A DNA stretch of 45,471 bases from an uncultured Prevotellaceae bacterium (GCA_946540735.1 CAMNIN010000025.1:1-45471); one strand, 5' to 3'. Shown: positions 32,474-41,301, counted from the first letter of the stretch. Numbers and translations are program-made. The notes: generated by a model from the sequence alone, not told the origin.

Positions 32474-35400
32474 ATGAGAAAAATACTATTTGTTCTTTTT
32501 GCGCTTGTGGCGATAACTACGACAGCGCATGCCGAGGAGACGAAGACCCCTTATGTGATATGGTGTAAAGGCAACTATACCCTCTATTTCACCTGCCGCA
32601 GTGAGGTGCTGTCCGCAGGTGATGACTTTACTCCTGAGGGTTCATCGTCAACGTACACAATAACTAATATATGGAGCGGCGACCAAGTGGTCAAAAGTGG
32701 CGAGTATAGTAATCCTGCATGGTACAATTCTTCGATTCGTAATTATATATTTTATGCCGTAATAGAATCTTCGTTCAGCGAGGCGCGCCCCCAAAGCCTC
32801 TATTCGTGGTTTTATTATAATAAAAACCTCTCGTCTATCACAGGACTTGAGTATCTCAATACAAGTGAGACTACCACCACATCCCAAATGTTCTATTACT
32901 GCCAAAGCCTGACCTCGCTTGACCTAAGCCATTTCGATACAAGCAAGGTAGAGAGGATGTATAGTATGTTCTTTAACTGTAACAACTTGCAAGAGATCAA
33001 AGGTTTGGATCAGTGGGACACTTCGTCGGTGAAATCAATGTACAGTTTGTTCAACAATTGCAATAACCTTACCTCGGTTGGTGACATAAGCGGATGGGAC
33101 ACAAGCAATGTTACCCAAATATACAATATGTTCCTTAATTGCAAAAAATTGGAGAATCTCGACCTAAGCCGGTGGAAAACAGACAATGTGGTAAGTTTTA
33201 ATGGCATGTTTAGTGGTTGCATTTTACTAACTACAATAGGAGATGTGAGCGGTTGGTACACAAGTAAGGCGACTTCGACAACAGAGATGTTCAAGCAGTG
33301 CTTAAAATTGGAAACACTCGACGTGAGCGGCTGGGATATGAGCAATGTGATAACGATGGACGGCATGTTCATGCAATGCAGTGCCCTGGAGACACTCGAC
33401 GTGAGTAACTGGGACGTGAGCAACGTCGTCAATTTCAACAACACCTTCCGCGGTCTGTCGAAGGTGGAGACGCTGGACCTGAGCCGATGGCATACTTCGC
33501 GCGTCATAACAATGAACAGCATGTTCTATCAGAGCAAACTGCTCACGCAGCTTGACCTGAGCGGTTTCTATACGAGCAATGTAACCAACATGAGCTATCT
33601 ATTCAGAGACTGTACAGCACTGCAGAGCGTCACCGTAAGCAATTTGTGGAGTGTCGCCAATGCCGCATCCTCTTCCACGCAAATGTTCTATGGTTGTGTA
33701 GCGATAATTGGGCAGGACGGCACGACTTACGATAGTGGAGCAACAGATGCCTCGAAGGCTCACTATGGCGATGGCGGTTACCTGCGCCACAGCACTGATG
33801 TGGCTCTCGGCACACAGCCCTACGCCATCTATGATGCCGAGAGCACCACCTTGTACCTGTGCCAGAGCGACCAGACACTCATCGCCGGCAATCAGTTCAC
33901 ACCAGCCGGCAGCGACACGCCCATCACCATCGATAATGTCTGGTATGGAAAGGATGTTTGCGAGACCGCTGCCAATGGAGGAACAAGAGAATACAATCTG
34001 CCTTGGCACAAGGTCTACGAAACGACGACCAAGACGGTTATAGAACCATCGTTTGCCAATGTGCGGCCCACCCGCACCGACACATGGTTCTACTATTTCT
34101 ACAATATGACCCGCATCGACGGTTTGGAGTACCTCAATACGAGTGAGGTAACCACGATGTATGAGATGTTCAGCAACTGCGAGTCGCTACAATCCCTCTC
34201 GGGTATAGAGAACTACGACGTGAGCAAGGTGGTGGATATGGAGTATCTATTCTGCGGCTGCAAGTCGCTGGAAAGCCTTGACATCAGCCGTTGGGACATG
34301 AGTCAGGTGACGAACGCATTAAGCATGTTCAATTACTGCTCGAAGCTCACATCTATCACCGGCATTGAGGAAATGGATGTCGAAAACCTGCAAGTGGCAA
34401 GTTATATGTTTGCTGGCACATCACTGAAAAACCTTGATCTGAGTGGTTGGAACACGGCCAACTTGGCTAATATCTCGGGCATGTTCGATAGCTGCAAATC
34501 GCTCGAAACGCTCAATCTGGACGGTTGGAAAACAGACCATCTGACCACGATGAATTCAGCATTCATTGGCTGCTCAGTATTGAAGAATATCATCGGCATT
34601 GAGAACTTCAACACCGAAAATGTGACTACCATGAGTTATCTCTTCTCAGGATGCAATGCGCTCGAAAGTCTCGACCTCAGCAAATGGAAAACCTCCAACG
34701 TGTGGAGTTTTAGTAATATGTTTGCTGGCTGTACAAGTCTGCGGGAACTCAATGTGAATAGTTTCGACATTACAGGTGTGAACGCTGAGGAAGGCTATTA
34801 TCAATTCGATTTGGGGTATATGTTCTACAACTGTTCTTCGCTCACGACACTTGACTTGAGTAACTGGGATACGTCGCATGCTCAATACATGGCCTATATG
34901 TTTAATGGCTGCGAAAACCTCCAGGCGATATATGTGGGTCAAGGATGGAATACTGACAATGTGGAAGTGGGCAATGCCTATCATCAGACGAATGATATGT
35001 TTGAAGGTTGCCTGGCCATCATCGGCGAGGACGGAACCACCTACGATGAGAATGATTTCACCATCGCACGGGCTCACTACAGCACAGGCGGTTATCTGCG
35101 CTGCCACCACGACAGTTACACCATCACTATCCCCTCCTCAGGCATCGGAACCTTCAGTGCGGCTGAGAATGTCACCATCCCCGAAGGACTGACGGCACAC
35201 TACTGCAACAACTACAACCCAACTGCCAGTACGATGACAGTAGAAGCGGTTTCAGGCGGTGTCATCCCTGCACATACAGGTGTGCTCGTCAGGGGTGCGG
35301 CAGGCGAGACCTATACGCTCAATGCCACCACGGAAACAGCAGAGGCCGTGACAGACAATGCTCTTGTGGCGGTCACCGTGCCCACTCATGTGTCACAGAC

Positions 35401-35695
35401 TCAAGGCGACTACACCAACTTCATGCTCAAGAGCGGGAAATTCATCATGATCGCCGAACAGGATGCTACGGCGAAGATGCCTGCCAACAAAGCTTATCTG
35501 CAAGTGCTCAGCCAACAGCTGCCCTCTGTCAGCGGCAGTGGCATCACGCTGATATGGGACACCGATGGTATCCATGACCTGATTTCTGACAGAACATTCC
35601 CGACAGTGACATACGACTTGACAGGCCGCAGGGTAAGCTCACCTTCAAAGGGTGGTATCTATATCGTGAATGGAAAGAAGATGGTTGTAAAATAG
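32474..35695 (+). CDS. BspA-like leucine-rich surface protein (DUF285 repeats)
   Basis: 1073 residues from the ATG at 32474 (MRKILFVLFALVAITTTAHA, a signal peptide). Most of the protein is repeats of about 24-26 residues of the form LxxLDLSxWDTSNVTxMxxMFxxC, the BspA/DUF285 type of LRR used for adhesion to host matrix proteins and other bacteria. The array is itself duplicated. A half from about 25 to 445 and another from about 445 to 875 each open with a non-repeat module (YVIWCKGNYTLYF; YAIYDAESTTLYL) and close with AIIGxDGTTYD...GGYLR. A beta-rich tail ends YDLTGRRVSSPSKGGIYIVN, a probable surface-sorting signal. It is divergent from a LytTR two-component system that probably controls it. 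Confidence 0.92.
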   Translation: MRKILFVLFALVAITTTAHAEETKTPYVIWCKGNYTLYFTCRSEVLSAGDDFTPEGSSSTYTITNIWSGDQVVKSGEYSNPAWYNSSIRNYIFYAVIESSFSEARPQSLYSWFYYNKNLSSITGLEYLNTSETTTTSQMFYYCQSLTSLDLSHFDTSKVERMYSMFFNCNNLQEIKGLDQWDTSSVKSMYSLFNNCNNLTSVGDISGWDTSNVTQIYNMFLNCKKLENLDLSRWKTDNVVSFNGMFSGCILLTTIGDVSGWYTSKATSTTEMFKQCLKLETLDVSGWDMSNVITMDGMFMQCSALETLDVSNWDVSNVVNFNNTFRGLSKVETLDLSRWHTSRVITMNSMFYQSKLLTQLDLSGFYTSNVTNMSYLFRDCTALQSVTVSNLWSVANAASSSTQMFYGCVAIIGQDGTTYDSGATDASKAHYGDGGYLRHSTDVALGTQPYAIYDAESTTLYLCQSDQTLIAGNQFTPAGSDTPITIDNVWYGKDVCETAANGGTREYNLPWHKVYETTTKTVIEPSFANVRPTRTDTWFYYFYNMTRIDGLEYLNTSEVTTMYEMFSNCESLQSLSGIENYDVSKVVDMEYLFCGCKSLESLDISRWDMSQVTNALSMFNYCSKLTSITGIEEMDVENLQVASYMFAGTSLKNLDLSGWNTANLANISGMFDSCKSLETLNLDGWKTDHLTTMNSAFIGCSVLKNIIGIENFNTENVTTMSYLFSGCNALESLDLSKWKTSNVWSFSNMFAGCTSLRELNVNSFDITGVNAEEGYYQFDLGYMFYNCSSLTTLDLSNWDTSHAQYMAYMFNGCENLQAIYVGQGWNTDNVEVGNAYHQTNDMFEGCLAIIGEDGTTYDENDFTIARAHYSTGGYLRCHHDSYTITIPSSGIGTFSAAENVTIPEGLTAHYCNNYNPTASTMTVEAVSGGVIPAHTGVLVRGAAGETYTLNATTETAEAVTDNALVAVTVPTHVSQTQGDYTNFMLKSGKFIMIAEQDATAKMPANKAYLQVLSQQLPSVSGSGITLIWDTDGIHDLISDRTFPTVTYDLTGRRVSSPSKGGIYIVNGKKMVVK

Positions 35696-35708
35696 AAAGG
35701 ATAAGATC

Positions 35709-35897
35709 ATGGAAAAAAAGAAATATATCCAACCGGAAACCACGTGTAGTCCTCTCGGGGGAATCCAACTGCTGGACACCTTGTCCGTGGACCCCACCAT
35801 GCAGGGCAACCAGGAAGAGGCTGAGGTAGGTGCCTGGAATTGGGAGGACGAACTCGCATGGCCGCATACTTCACTTCTCTGGGACGAGTCTGATTAG
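35709..35897 (+). CDS. Small 'YIQPE' protein of unknown function
   Basis: 62 residues (MEKKKYIQPETTCSPLGGIQ at the start; then LLDTLSVDPTMQG, and an acidic, Trp-containing end NWEDELAWPH...LLWDESD). It lies 13 nt after the BspA-like gene and before a terminator, so it is probably co-transcribed. I recall many short Bacteroidales proteins opening M(K/E)KKxYIxPxxxxxxL, often beside surface-protein genes, with no known function. There is no signal peptide. The conserved start followed by a variable tail makes a peptide precursor or small regulator possible. Confidence 0.62.
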   Translation: MEKKKYIQPETTCSPLGGIQLLDTLSVDPTMQGNQEEAEVGAWNWEDELAWPHTSLLWDESD

Positions 35898-35913
35898 CCT
35901 TTGTCCAACAAAA

Positions 35914-35947
35914 AAAGCCCCACCTGTCAGAAGGCAGGTGGGGCTTT
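35914..35947. terminator. Bidirectional intrinsic terminator
   Basis: AAAGCCCCACCTG (35914-35926) pairs perfectly with CAGGTGGGGCTTT (35935-35947). The A-run at 35909-35916 serves as a T-run for the - strand gene, and the T's in the 3' arm serve the + strand. Confidence 0.9.
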
Positions 35948-35959
35948 CTATAGAAATCC

Positions 35960-36319
35960 TTATTTCAGTCCACGGTTGTTGAGGGTGACGTTGAGCAGCA
36001 TCAGGTATTTGTGATACTGTGCCTTGGTGAGGATCGAACGGGTGGCAGCCAGGTTCTTGTTCACGATCTTGCTGATCATCGGCTGGCGCTCATCCTCAGT
36101 GGCGGTGGCCACGTTCTGCAATTCTGCGCTGAAGGCGTGCATGACATCCTCCACAAACTCATACTGGTCGCTGCTCAGGTTGAGTGTACGGCTCAGTGAG
36201 TGCATGTTCACGCTGATGTCATAGGCGTTGGCGCTGTTGGTGGCGTTGCCTTCCTCGTTCTCTGCGAATGCCATGGTCATGGTCATCATGACCATCAGGC
36301 TCATCATAAATCTTTTCAT
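35960..36319 (-). CDS. Small secreted helical protein
   Basis: 119 residues with a Met-rich signal peptide (MKRFMMSLMVMMTMTMAFAE). The mature part is predicted to be all helical (MHSLSRTLNLSSDQYEFVED, MHAFSAELQNVA, ILTKAQYHKYLMLLNVTLNN). The phrase LSSDQYEFV...LTKAQYHKYL recalls Spy/CpxP-like periplasmic proteins (LT..Q...), but the match is weak. It has its own promoter (-7 at 36407-36400) and a leader of about 76 nt with a hairpin. An AAGAAAGG site before the ATG is a better Shine-Dalgarno match than usual here. Function unknown. Confidence 0.75.
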   Translation of the reverse strand: MKRFMMSLMVMMTMTMAFAENEEGNATNSANAYDISVNMHSLSRTLNLSSDQYEFVEDVMHAFSAELQNVATATEDERQPMISKIVNKNLAATRSILTKAQYHKYLMLLNVTLNNRGLK

Positions 36320-36340
36320 CTTTTTACCTTTCTTTTTAAT

Positions 36341-36360
36341 GAAGCCTTCTCTCGGGCTTC
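36341..36360 (-). other. Leader hairpin of the small secreted protein gene
   Basis: GAAGCC (36341-36346) pairs with GGCTTC (36355-36360) around an 8-nt loop, within the transcript about 20 nt before the start codon at 36319. Confidence 0.45.
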
Positions 36361-36399
36361 TCGTTCATGTAATGTTATCCTTTTTGTCTTTCGACGATG

Positions 36400-36407
36400 C
36401 AAAGGTA
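36400..36407 (-). promoter_or_regulatory. -7 box of the small secreted protein gene
   Basis: On the - strand TACCTTTG (36407-36400). A near -33 CTTG (36430-36427) lies 19 bp upstream. The transcript should begin about 36395. Confidence 0.6.
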
Positions 36408-36517
36408 GGGCGTTTTGGGCAACCAGCAAGCGTTTCGATGCTGTTGTTTGCGCACACAGACCGATTTTTTGATGTACGTCAAAAAAATACCCTGTTGGGG
36501 AAAAAAGATGGTTTCTG

Positions 36518-38782
36518 CTATTTGCGGATCAGTGTGGAACCTGTCAGCGATGCTTCAGAGGCCTCTGTCTGGATGGCGTAAACACCGGGCTTCAATGTGC
36601 TGAGGTCGATGGTGGCGTGGCCGTCGCTGGTATTGATGCGTCGGGTCATCACGGTCTGTCCCGACAGGGCATAGACCCGCAGGTTGATGGTTGTCTGCCG
36701 AGCATGGTCGAAATCCATGTGCAACACTCCGTCGTGCAGGTTGAAGCGCACGCTGGTGGGTTGTTTCATGGAGATCCCCTCTACTTTGGAGATGCCCAGC
36801 ACGTCGAGCAGTCCGGCGTATGCGTCAATCTCCCCATAGCCGTATTCGTTGTTGGGATATGTCGTGTAGGCGGGATCGTGACGGGATGTGCGGCTGATCA
36901 CGCCCATCACATCCTCGGGGGTGAGGTCGGGTTTGGCTTGCAGCCAGAGGGCGATGATGCCAGCCACGATGGGGGTCGACATCGAGGTACCGCTGTTGGA
37001 GTTCCAGGCGTAGGTGCGCCCTTGGAAGTCGAAATGCTCCACATCCCAGCGTACGTCGCTGGCGTTGGGCGAGGCTTCGATGTAATAACTGCTGTAGGAG
37101 GAGATCACGTTGGTGCCAGGTGCCATGACGTCGGGCTTGATTCTCCCGTCGTAGGTAGGACCTACAGAGGAGTAGGCACCCCGCTGTCCGTTGGTTCCCT
37201 GGTCGTAGACGCGATGCTCTCCGAGGTAGTTGGTGATGCCCGTGCGGTAGCTGGTGGCCCCCACGCAGATGACGGCCGGAGCACTCGAAGGGGAGTGGAC
37301 CGAGTAGGCGTTGTCGCCCAGCGATGCGTCGGCGGGCACGAGATAGCCGCCGCCCTTGAACATCTCGATCTCCGTGTTCTGGCCGATGAGGTCTACGCCT
37401 GCGTAGATATGCACACCCAGCAGCGTGTCGGTCTTGAGCACGATTTCCATCACATTCTCATGGGCATCATAGCAAGAGGGATAGCAGGTGGCTGTTATAT
37501 AATAAGGTTTATCACCCGCCAGCAGCGTGTCGGTGAGCAGCGTGTCGGGACGCTGGTAGACATCGGCCACACTGACGGGATAGTCCAGCACCTGGTTGTC
37601 GTTGCCATGGAGTATGAAATCCAGACGGTAGTCGTTGTCGCTGCCCTTGACGGAGAATGTCGCACTGTTGCCAGCGGAAATGATCGCCACCCGGGCACGC
37701 TCCATGCCGACGGGTTTGCGCACGTGTGTGGTTTGCTGTCCGGCATTGCCTGCCGAGGCCACCAGGATATGTCCGGGACCCGTGAGACTGTCGAGCACCT
37801 CGTAGAAGAGGGCATCATCGCCACGGAAGTCCATCGACGACCCTTCGCTGAACGATACGACGCAGGGTTTTCCCACGGCGTCGGCATAGTCGAAGAGGTA
37901 TTTGAAGCCCAGCGCATCCGTGGCGTAGGTGAATTTGTAGACATCGGCTGAGTCGATGAACTGCAGGTCGTCGGTCACGGCATTGCTCACCAGGCAGATA
38001 TCGCTTTCGGGAGCCATGCCCCGGTAGGGAGAGTTGTAGCCACTGCCGGCAGCCGAGCCCAGCGTGTGGGTGCCGTGCGACTGGATCAGGCCGTCGCGGG
38101 AGTGGGCGTATGTCTTCAATGCCTCCTCCGTGGTGTAGTCAGCACCCACGAAGAGTTGGCTGTCCAACGTGTCGGTGGAGAGGAAATCCCAAAAACGGCG
38201 GATGCGGTAGTTGGTTGCCGTGGCATCGTAGAAATTGGGGTGGGTGAGGTCGAACCCGATATCCTCGACGCCCACCACGACGTCTTTTCCTGTGAAGGCT
38301 TGGGGCAGACCTTCGCCTTGGTGCACCTTCATGCCGCCCAGTACGGTCAGTGTGGTGTCCATCAGCACGCTGTTGCCCTGCCGGGCCTCAATCCGCGATA
38401 CCTGCCGGCAAAGCGACAGGGGGGCAAGGCTTCTCAACGGGATGGCTGCGATATGGATCCGTCCGAAGCGAGCCAGTGAGCGGCATCCGTAGTGCGAGAG
38501 CAGGTTCTCGGCTTCCTCGCCTTCTGCCTCGATGCGCACGAAGGCACACACCTGACGGTCGCCTTTGGCCGGTGTGCGGCGCATGGCTGTCCGGTTGTCG
38601 ATGGTCAGCGAGCGGAGCATTGACGACATCTTGCCATAGTCGGCATATTGTGCCGAGACATCGATAGCTGCGAAAAAGGCAAGAAGCAATGCCGTCAACA
38701 ACCGTGTCTTTCCCGGAATCACTTTCGTTTCCCTGTTGCTTTGGGATTGAGGGTCTGCTGGATATGTCATTTTCTCTCTCAT
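36518..38782 (-). CDS. Secreted S8 (subtilisin-like) peptidase with type A sorting domain
   Basis: About 754 residues from the ATG at 38782. A GTG at 38722 would instead place a clean signal peptide (IPGKTRLLTALLLAFFAAID) at the very start, and either is possible. The catalytic triad (numbered from 38782) is complete: D174 (VEDIGFDLTHP), H236 (SHGTHTLGSAAGSG) and S600 (NSGTSMSTPIVAG), with the oxyanion region VASAGNAGQQ. The C-terminal 70 or so residues end INLRVYALSGQTVMTRRI, then LKPGVYAIQTEA and STLIRK, the type A C-terminal domain of type IX secretion cargo. The protein is thus expected on the surface or released. No type IX machinery genes are in the window. Confidence 0.88.
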   Translation of the reverse strand: MREKMTYPADPQSQSNRETKVIPGKTRLLTALLLAFFAAIDVSAQYADYGKMSSMLRSLTIDNRTAMRRTPAKGDRQVCAFVRIEAEGEEAENLLSHYGCRSLARFGRIHIAAIPLRSLAPLSLCRQVSRIEARQGNSVLMDTTLTVLGGMKVHQGEGLPQAFTGKDVVVGVEDIGFDLTHPNFYDATATNYRIRRFWDFLSTDTLDSQLFVGADYTTEEALKTYAHSRDGLIQSHGTHTLGSAAGSGYNSPYRGMAPESDICLVSNAVTDDLQFIDSADVYKFTYATDALGFKYLFDYADAVGKPCVVSFSEGSSMDFRGDDALFYEVLDSLTGPGHILVASAGNAGQQTTHVRKPVGMERARVAIISAGNSATFSVKGSDNDYRLDFILHGNDNQVLDYPVSVADVYQRPDTLLTDTLLAGDKPYYITATCYPSCYDAHENVMEIVLKTDTLLGVHIYAGVDLIGQNTEIEMFKGGGYLVPADASLGDNAYSVHSPSSAPAVICVGATSYRTGITNYLGEHRVYDQGTNGQRGAYSSVGPTYDGRIKPDVMAPGTNVISSYSSYYIEASPNASDVRWDVEHFDFQGRTYAWNSNSGTSMSTPIVAGIIALWLQAKPDLTPEDVMGVISRTSRHDPAYTTYPNNEYGYGEIDAYAGLLDVLGISKVEGISMKQPTSVRFNLHDGVLHMDFDHARQTTINLRVYALSGQTVMTRRINTSDGHATIDLSTLKPGVYAIQTEASEASLTGSTLIRK

Positions 38783-39112
38783 CGTTTTTTCTTTTATGTT
38801 ATGTTCATCCCGACGGTTTACCTGTTCATTCTCTTGCTGGTGTGCCGTTTTCATGCTGTGCAGAGAAGGGGCAGGCAGCTCAGGAGGAAGTAGAAAAAGG
38901 TTTTTGCCTGTATTCGATGATGCGTCATGTCTGTGGGAGAGCTTTGGGGTGATTTCCAATTCCGCCCGATTATCAACGGTCGTGATAGGGCCGCTAATTT
39001 AAGGATAATTCATGAATTGTCCAAATCTTCGACGAATCTTTTTGGTGTTGTCAAGGAAAAATCCTATCTTTGTAGTCATACACGATACTTGGAGAACATC
39101 GACTAAAACCAC
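38783..39112. other. Intergenic region between the S8 peptidase and aldo/keto reductase genes
   Basis: 330 bp between divergent genes. The S8 reading frame stays open upstream to 38959, but the encoded residues are hydrophilic and lie ahead of the signal peptide, so I do not count them. The right part holds the promoter of the aldo/keto reductase gene. No clear TAnnTTTG is found for the S8 gene. Confidence 0.5.
39041..39072 (+). promoter_or_regulatory. Promoter of the aldo/keto reductase gene
   Basis: TTTG (39041-39044), 20 bp, TATCTTTG (39065-39072); the leader to the ATG at 39113 is about 36 nt. Confidence 0.75.
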
Positions 39113-40492
39113 ATGAAAATGGATAAGAATAAAAAAACTGATTTAGGCCGCCGCTCCTTCCTGCGGCGATTGGGACTCGGAGCGGGCTCAGCCGTGGCAC
39201 TGATGGCCCTCGAACCTTTCGATGTGCTGGCCCGATCATCCAAGAGACCTTTCCTCATCTCAGGAAAGGATGATGATCCCGTCCGGATGACCTATCGGGT
39301 GCAGCACGGATCCAACATACAGGTCTCGCTCCTGGGTTTCGGCATGATGCGATTGCCCAATGACCAGGATAAGGTGAACGAGATGGTGGATTATGCCATT
39401 GCCCATGGCGTGAATTATTTCGATACGGCTCCGATGTATATGGGGGGGCAGTCGGAGGTGCTCACTGGGAACGCCCTTGCATGGCATCCCCGTGAGAAAT
39501 TCTATGTCGCCACCAAAATGTCCAACCAGGGTCCTAACCTCTGGGACTTCGAAAAGGCCAAGGAGATGTATTTGCGCTCGTTCGAAAGGCTGAAGGTCGA
39601 TCACATCGACTACTATCTGCTCCATAGCATCGGAGGCGGTGGGGTGGACAACCTGAACAACCGCTTCTTCAACAACAAACTCCTCGATTACCTGCTCGCT
39701 GAGCGCAAGGCCGGACGTATCCGGCACTTGGGATTCTCCTATCACGGCGATGTGAGTGCCTTCGACTGGCTGCTCGACCATCAGGAGGAGTACCACTGGG
39801 ATTTTGTCCAGATCCAGATGAATTACCTGGATTGGCGCCATGCTTCCATCCGGGGCGGACGGCGGCATGATGCCGATGCGGAGTACCTCTACAACAAATG
39901 CGAGAAGACTGGGGTGCAGTGCGTCATCATGGAACCCCTCCGGGGTGGTGCCCTGACGAAGGTGGCCGCGGAGGTGGAACAGGAACTCAAGGCGGTGCGA
40001 CCTGACGACAGCATGGCACGGTGGGCCTTCCGGTGGGTGGGGTCTCATCCCAATATCCTCACCACCCTGAGCGGCATGAACCGCATGGAGCATGTGGTGG
40101 AGAACATACAGACATTCTCGCCGCTCGATCCTTGCACTGACAGCGAGAACGCATTGCTGGCGAAACTGGCTGACCAGATCGCTGGTGTGCCAACGATTCC
40201 CTGCACCACTTGCGAGTATTGCATGCCTTGCCCCTACGGGGTCAATATCCCTGGTAACTTCGCCTATTACAACGAGGCGGTAAACCAGAAGATCATTCCG
40301 CTGCCTGAGAAGGGCGCACCCGACTTCACACAGCGCCACCAGCAGTTTGCCGAGGGCTTCAAGCGTGCCCTGCCCGATGAGAAGACATGGGCACGACGCT
40401 GCCAGGACTGTGAGGAGTGCCTCTCGAAATGCCCGCAGCAGATCCGCATCCCCAACCAGTTGGCACGTATTGTCGAGACACTGAGGGGGTAA
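39113..40492 (+). CDS. Tat-type aldo/keto reductase with ferredoxin-like Cys clusters
   Basis: 459 residues. The N-terminus (LGRRSFLRRLGLGAGSAVAL) is a twin-arginine signal, so the protein is probably exported folded with its cofactors. Residues about 60-345 are an aldo/keto reductase barrel (GFGMMRLPNDQDKVNEMVDY, VNYFDTAPMYMGGQSE, DYYLLHSIGGG, LGFSYHGD). The C-terminus has two cysteine clusters: C364/C367/C370/C373 (CTTCEYCMPCPYGV) and C430/C433/C436/C440 (CQDCEECLSKCP), the pattern for two [4Fe-4S] centres. This is a known fused family in anaerobes. Its electron donor and substrate are unknown. It is a single gene with its own promoter. Confidence 0.9.
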   Translation: MKMDKNKKTDLGRRSFLRRLGLGAGSAVALMALEPFDVLARSSKRPFLISGKDDDPVRMTYRVQHGSNIQVSLLGFGMMRLPNDQDKVNEMVDYAIAHGVNYFDTAPMYMGGQSEVLTGNALAWHPREKFYVATKMSNQGPNLWDFEKAKEMYLRSFERLKVDHIDYYLLHSIGGGGVDNLNNRFFNNKLLDYLLAERKAGRIRHLGFSYHGDVSAFDWLLDHQEEYHWDFVQIQMNYLDWRHASIRGGRRHDADAEYLYNKCEKTGVQCVIMEPLRGGALTKVAAEVEQELKAVRPDDSMARWAFRWVGSHPNILTTLSGMNRMEHVVENIQTFSPLDPCTDSENALLAKLADQIAGVPTIPCTTCEYCMPCPYGVNIPGNFAYYNEAVNQKIIPLPEKGAPDFTQRHQQFAEGFKRALPDEKTWARRCQDCEECLSKCPQQIRIPNQLARIVETLRG

Positions 40493-40548
40493 AACGGCTG
40501 CGTCTGGATTTTTTTCCGTGGTTTTCTCTTGCATGTATTGCTTTTTTG

Positions 40549-40556
40549 TATACTTG
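40549..40556 (+). promoter_or_regulatory. Probable -7 box of the outer-membrane protein gene
   Basis: TATACTTG differs from TAnnTTTG by one base; CTTG (40528-40531) is a weak -33. The leader to the ATG at 40656 would be about 95 nt. Confidence 0.45.
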
Positions 40557-40584
40557 CAAATTATAAGTGTACAATCTGAGTTTG

Positions 40585-40639
40585 GGAGGCGAATATGAAA
40601 AAGCCTCCTTCTGCGGAACATTCAACTATTTATTATTAA
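40585..40639 (+). other. Leader with hairpin and 14-codon reading frame
   Basis: GGAGGC (40585-40590) pairs with GCCTCC (40603-40608). An ATG at 40595, in the loop, opens the 14-codon frame MKKPPSAEHSTIYY, which stops at 40639, 16 nt before the beta-barrel gene. It could be a leader peptide or chance. Confidence 0.3.
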
Positions 40640-40655
40640 CTAAAAGATAAAAGAA

Positions 40656-41237
40656 ATGAGAAAATTTATCCTTGTAGCCGCTATCATGATGGCTACCACC
40701 TGTGCCTTCGCACAGCATGCGCCTGGTTCACTCACCTTGCAGCCCCGTATCGGTTTCAGTGCCGCTGACTTCAACAACACCGACGACACCAAGGCACGCG
40801 TAGGAATGGTCGTGGGTCCGGAGTTCGAATACACGTTCTCAAATCGTTTCAGCCTTGGCATGGGCATCAATTACTCACAGCAGGGTGCAGAACTTGACAA
40901 ACTTGATGTCAAATACAAGATGGATTACATCACTGTGCCTATCGTGGCCAATTTCTATGTGGTGAAAGGCCTGGCTCTGAAAGCTGGTATCCAGCCTGGA
41001 TATAATATCAATTCCAAGATGGAAATCAAGGGTAGCAAGGATGTGGATTTCAGCGACGATGTGAAGGCTTTCGACTTCTCCATCCCCGTCGGTCTGTCGT
41101 ATGAGTTCTATAATTTCGTGCTCGACGCACGTTACACTTTCGGCCTCACGAAGATGTTCGACGAGGATAAGATCAAACTCGACAGCAAGAACCTCGCTTT
41201 CCAACTGACGCTGGGCTATAAGTTCACTCTCTTCTAA
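40656..41237 (+). CDS. Outer-membrane beta-barrel protein (PorT/OMP_b-brl_2 type)
   Basis: 193 residues with a signal peptide (MRKFILVAAIMMATTCAFAQ). The mature part alternates polar and hydrophobic residues in strands (PRIGFSAADFNN, VGPEFEYTFSNRFSLGMGIN, YSQQGAELD, YITVPIVANFYVVKGLALKA, GIQPGYNINSKMEI) and ends in Phe (LTLGYKFTLF), as needed for barrel insertion. The size suggests an eight-stranded barrel. These proteins are common, and their roles range from porins to envelope structure. It stands alone, with two terminator-like hairpins after it. No specific partner is indicated. Confidence 0.88.
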   Translation: MRKFILVAAIMMATTCAFAQHAPGSLTLQPRIGFSAADFNNTDDTKARVGMVVGPEFEYTFSNRFSLGMGINYSQQGAELDKLDVKYKMDYITVPIVANFYVVKGLALKAGIQPGYNINSKMEIKGSKDVDFSDDVKAFDFSIPVGLSYEFYNFVLDARYTFGLTKMFDEDKIKLDSKNLAFQLTLGYKFTLF

Positions 41238-41264
41238 AAAACTGGGATTGCTTCCCGTTAGAGC

Positions 41265-41301
41265 GAGGCCCCGTCTTGTCGTCACGACAAAACGGGGCCT
41301 C
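41265..41301 (+). terminator. Terminator-like hairpin after the barrel gene
   Basis: GAGGCCCCGT (41265-41274) pairs with ACGGGGCCTC (41292-41301), and an inner TTGTCG/CGACAA arm makes a very long stem. There is no T-run. Confidence 0.7.

Noticed and set aside
36617..37951. 444-codon + strand frame opposite the S8 peptidase
   Set aside because: The catalytic triad and signal peptide are on the - strand; the + product is valine/glycine-rich shadow sequence.
39260..40621. 453-codon - strand frame opposite the aldo/keto reductase
   Set aside because: It mirrors a well-supported gene with promoter, and its own product has no family features.
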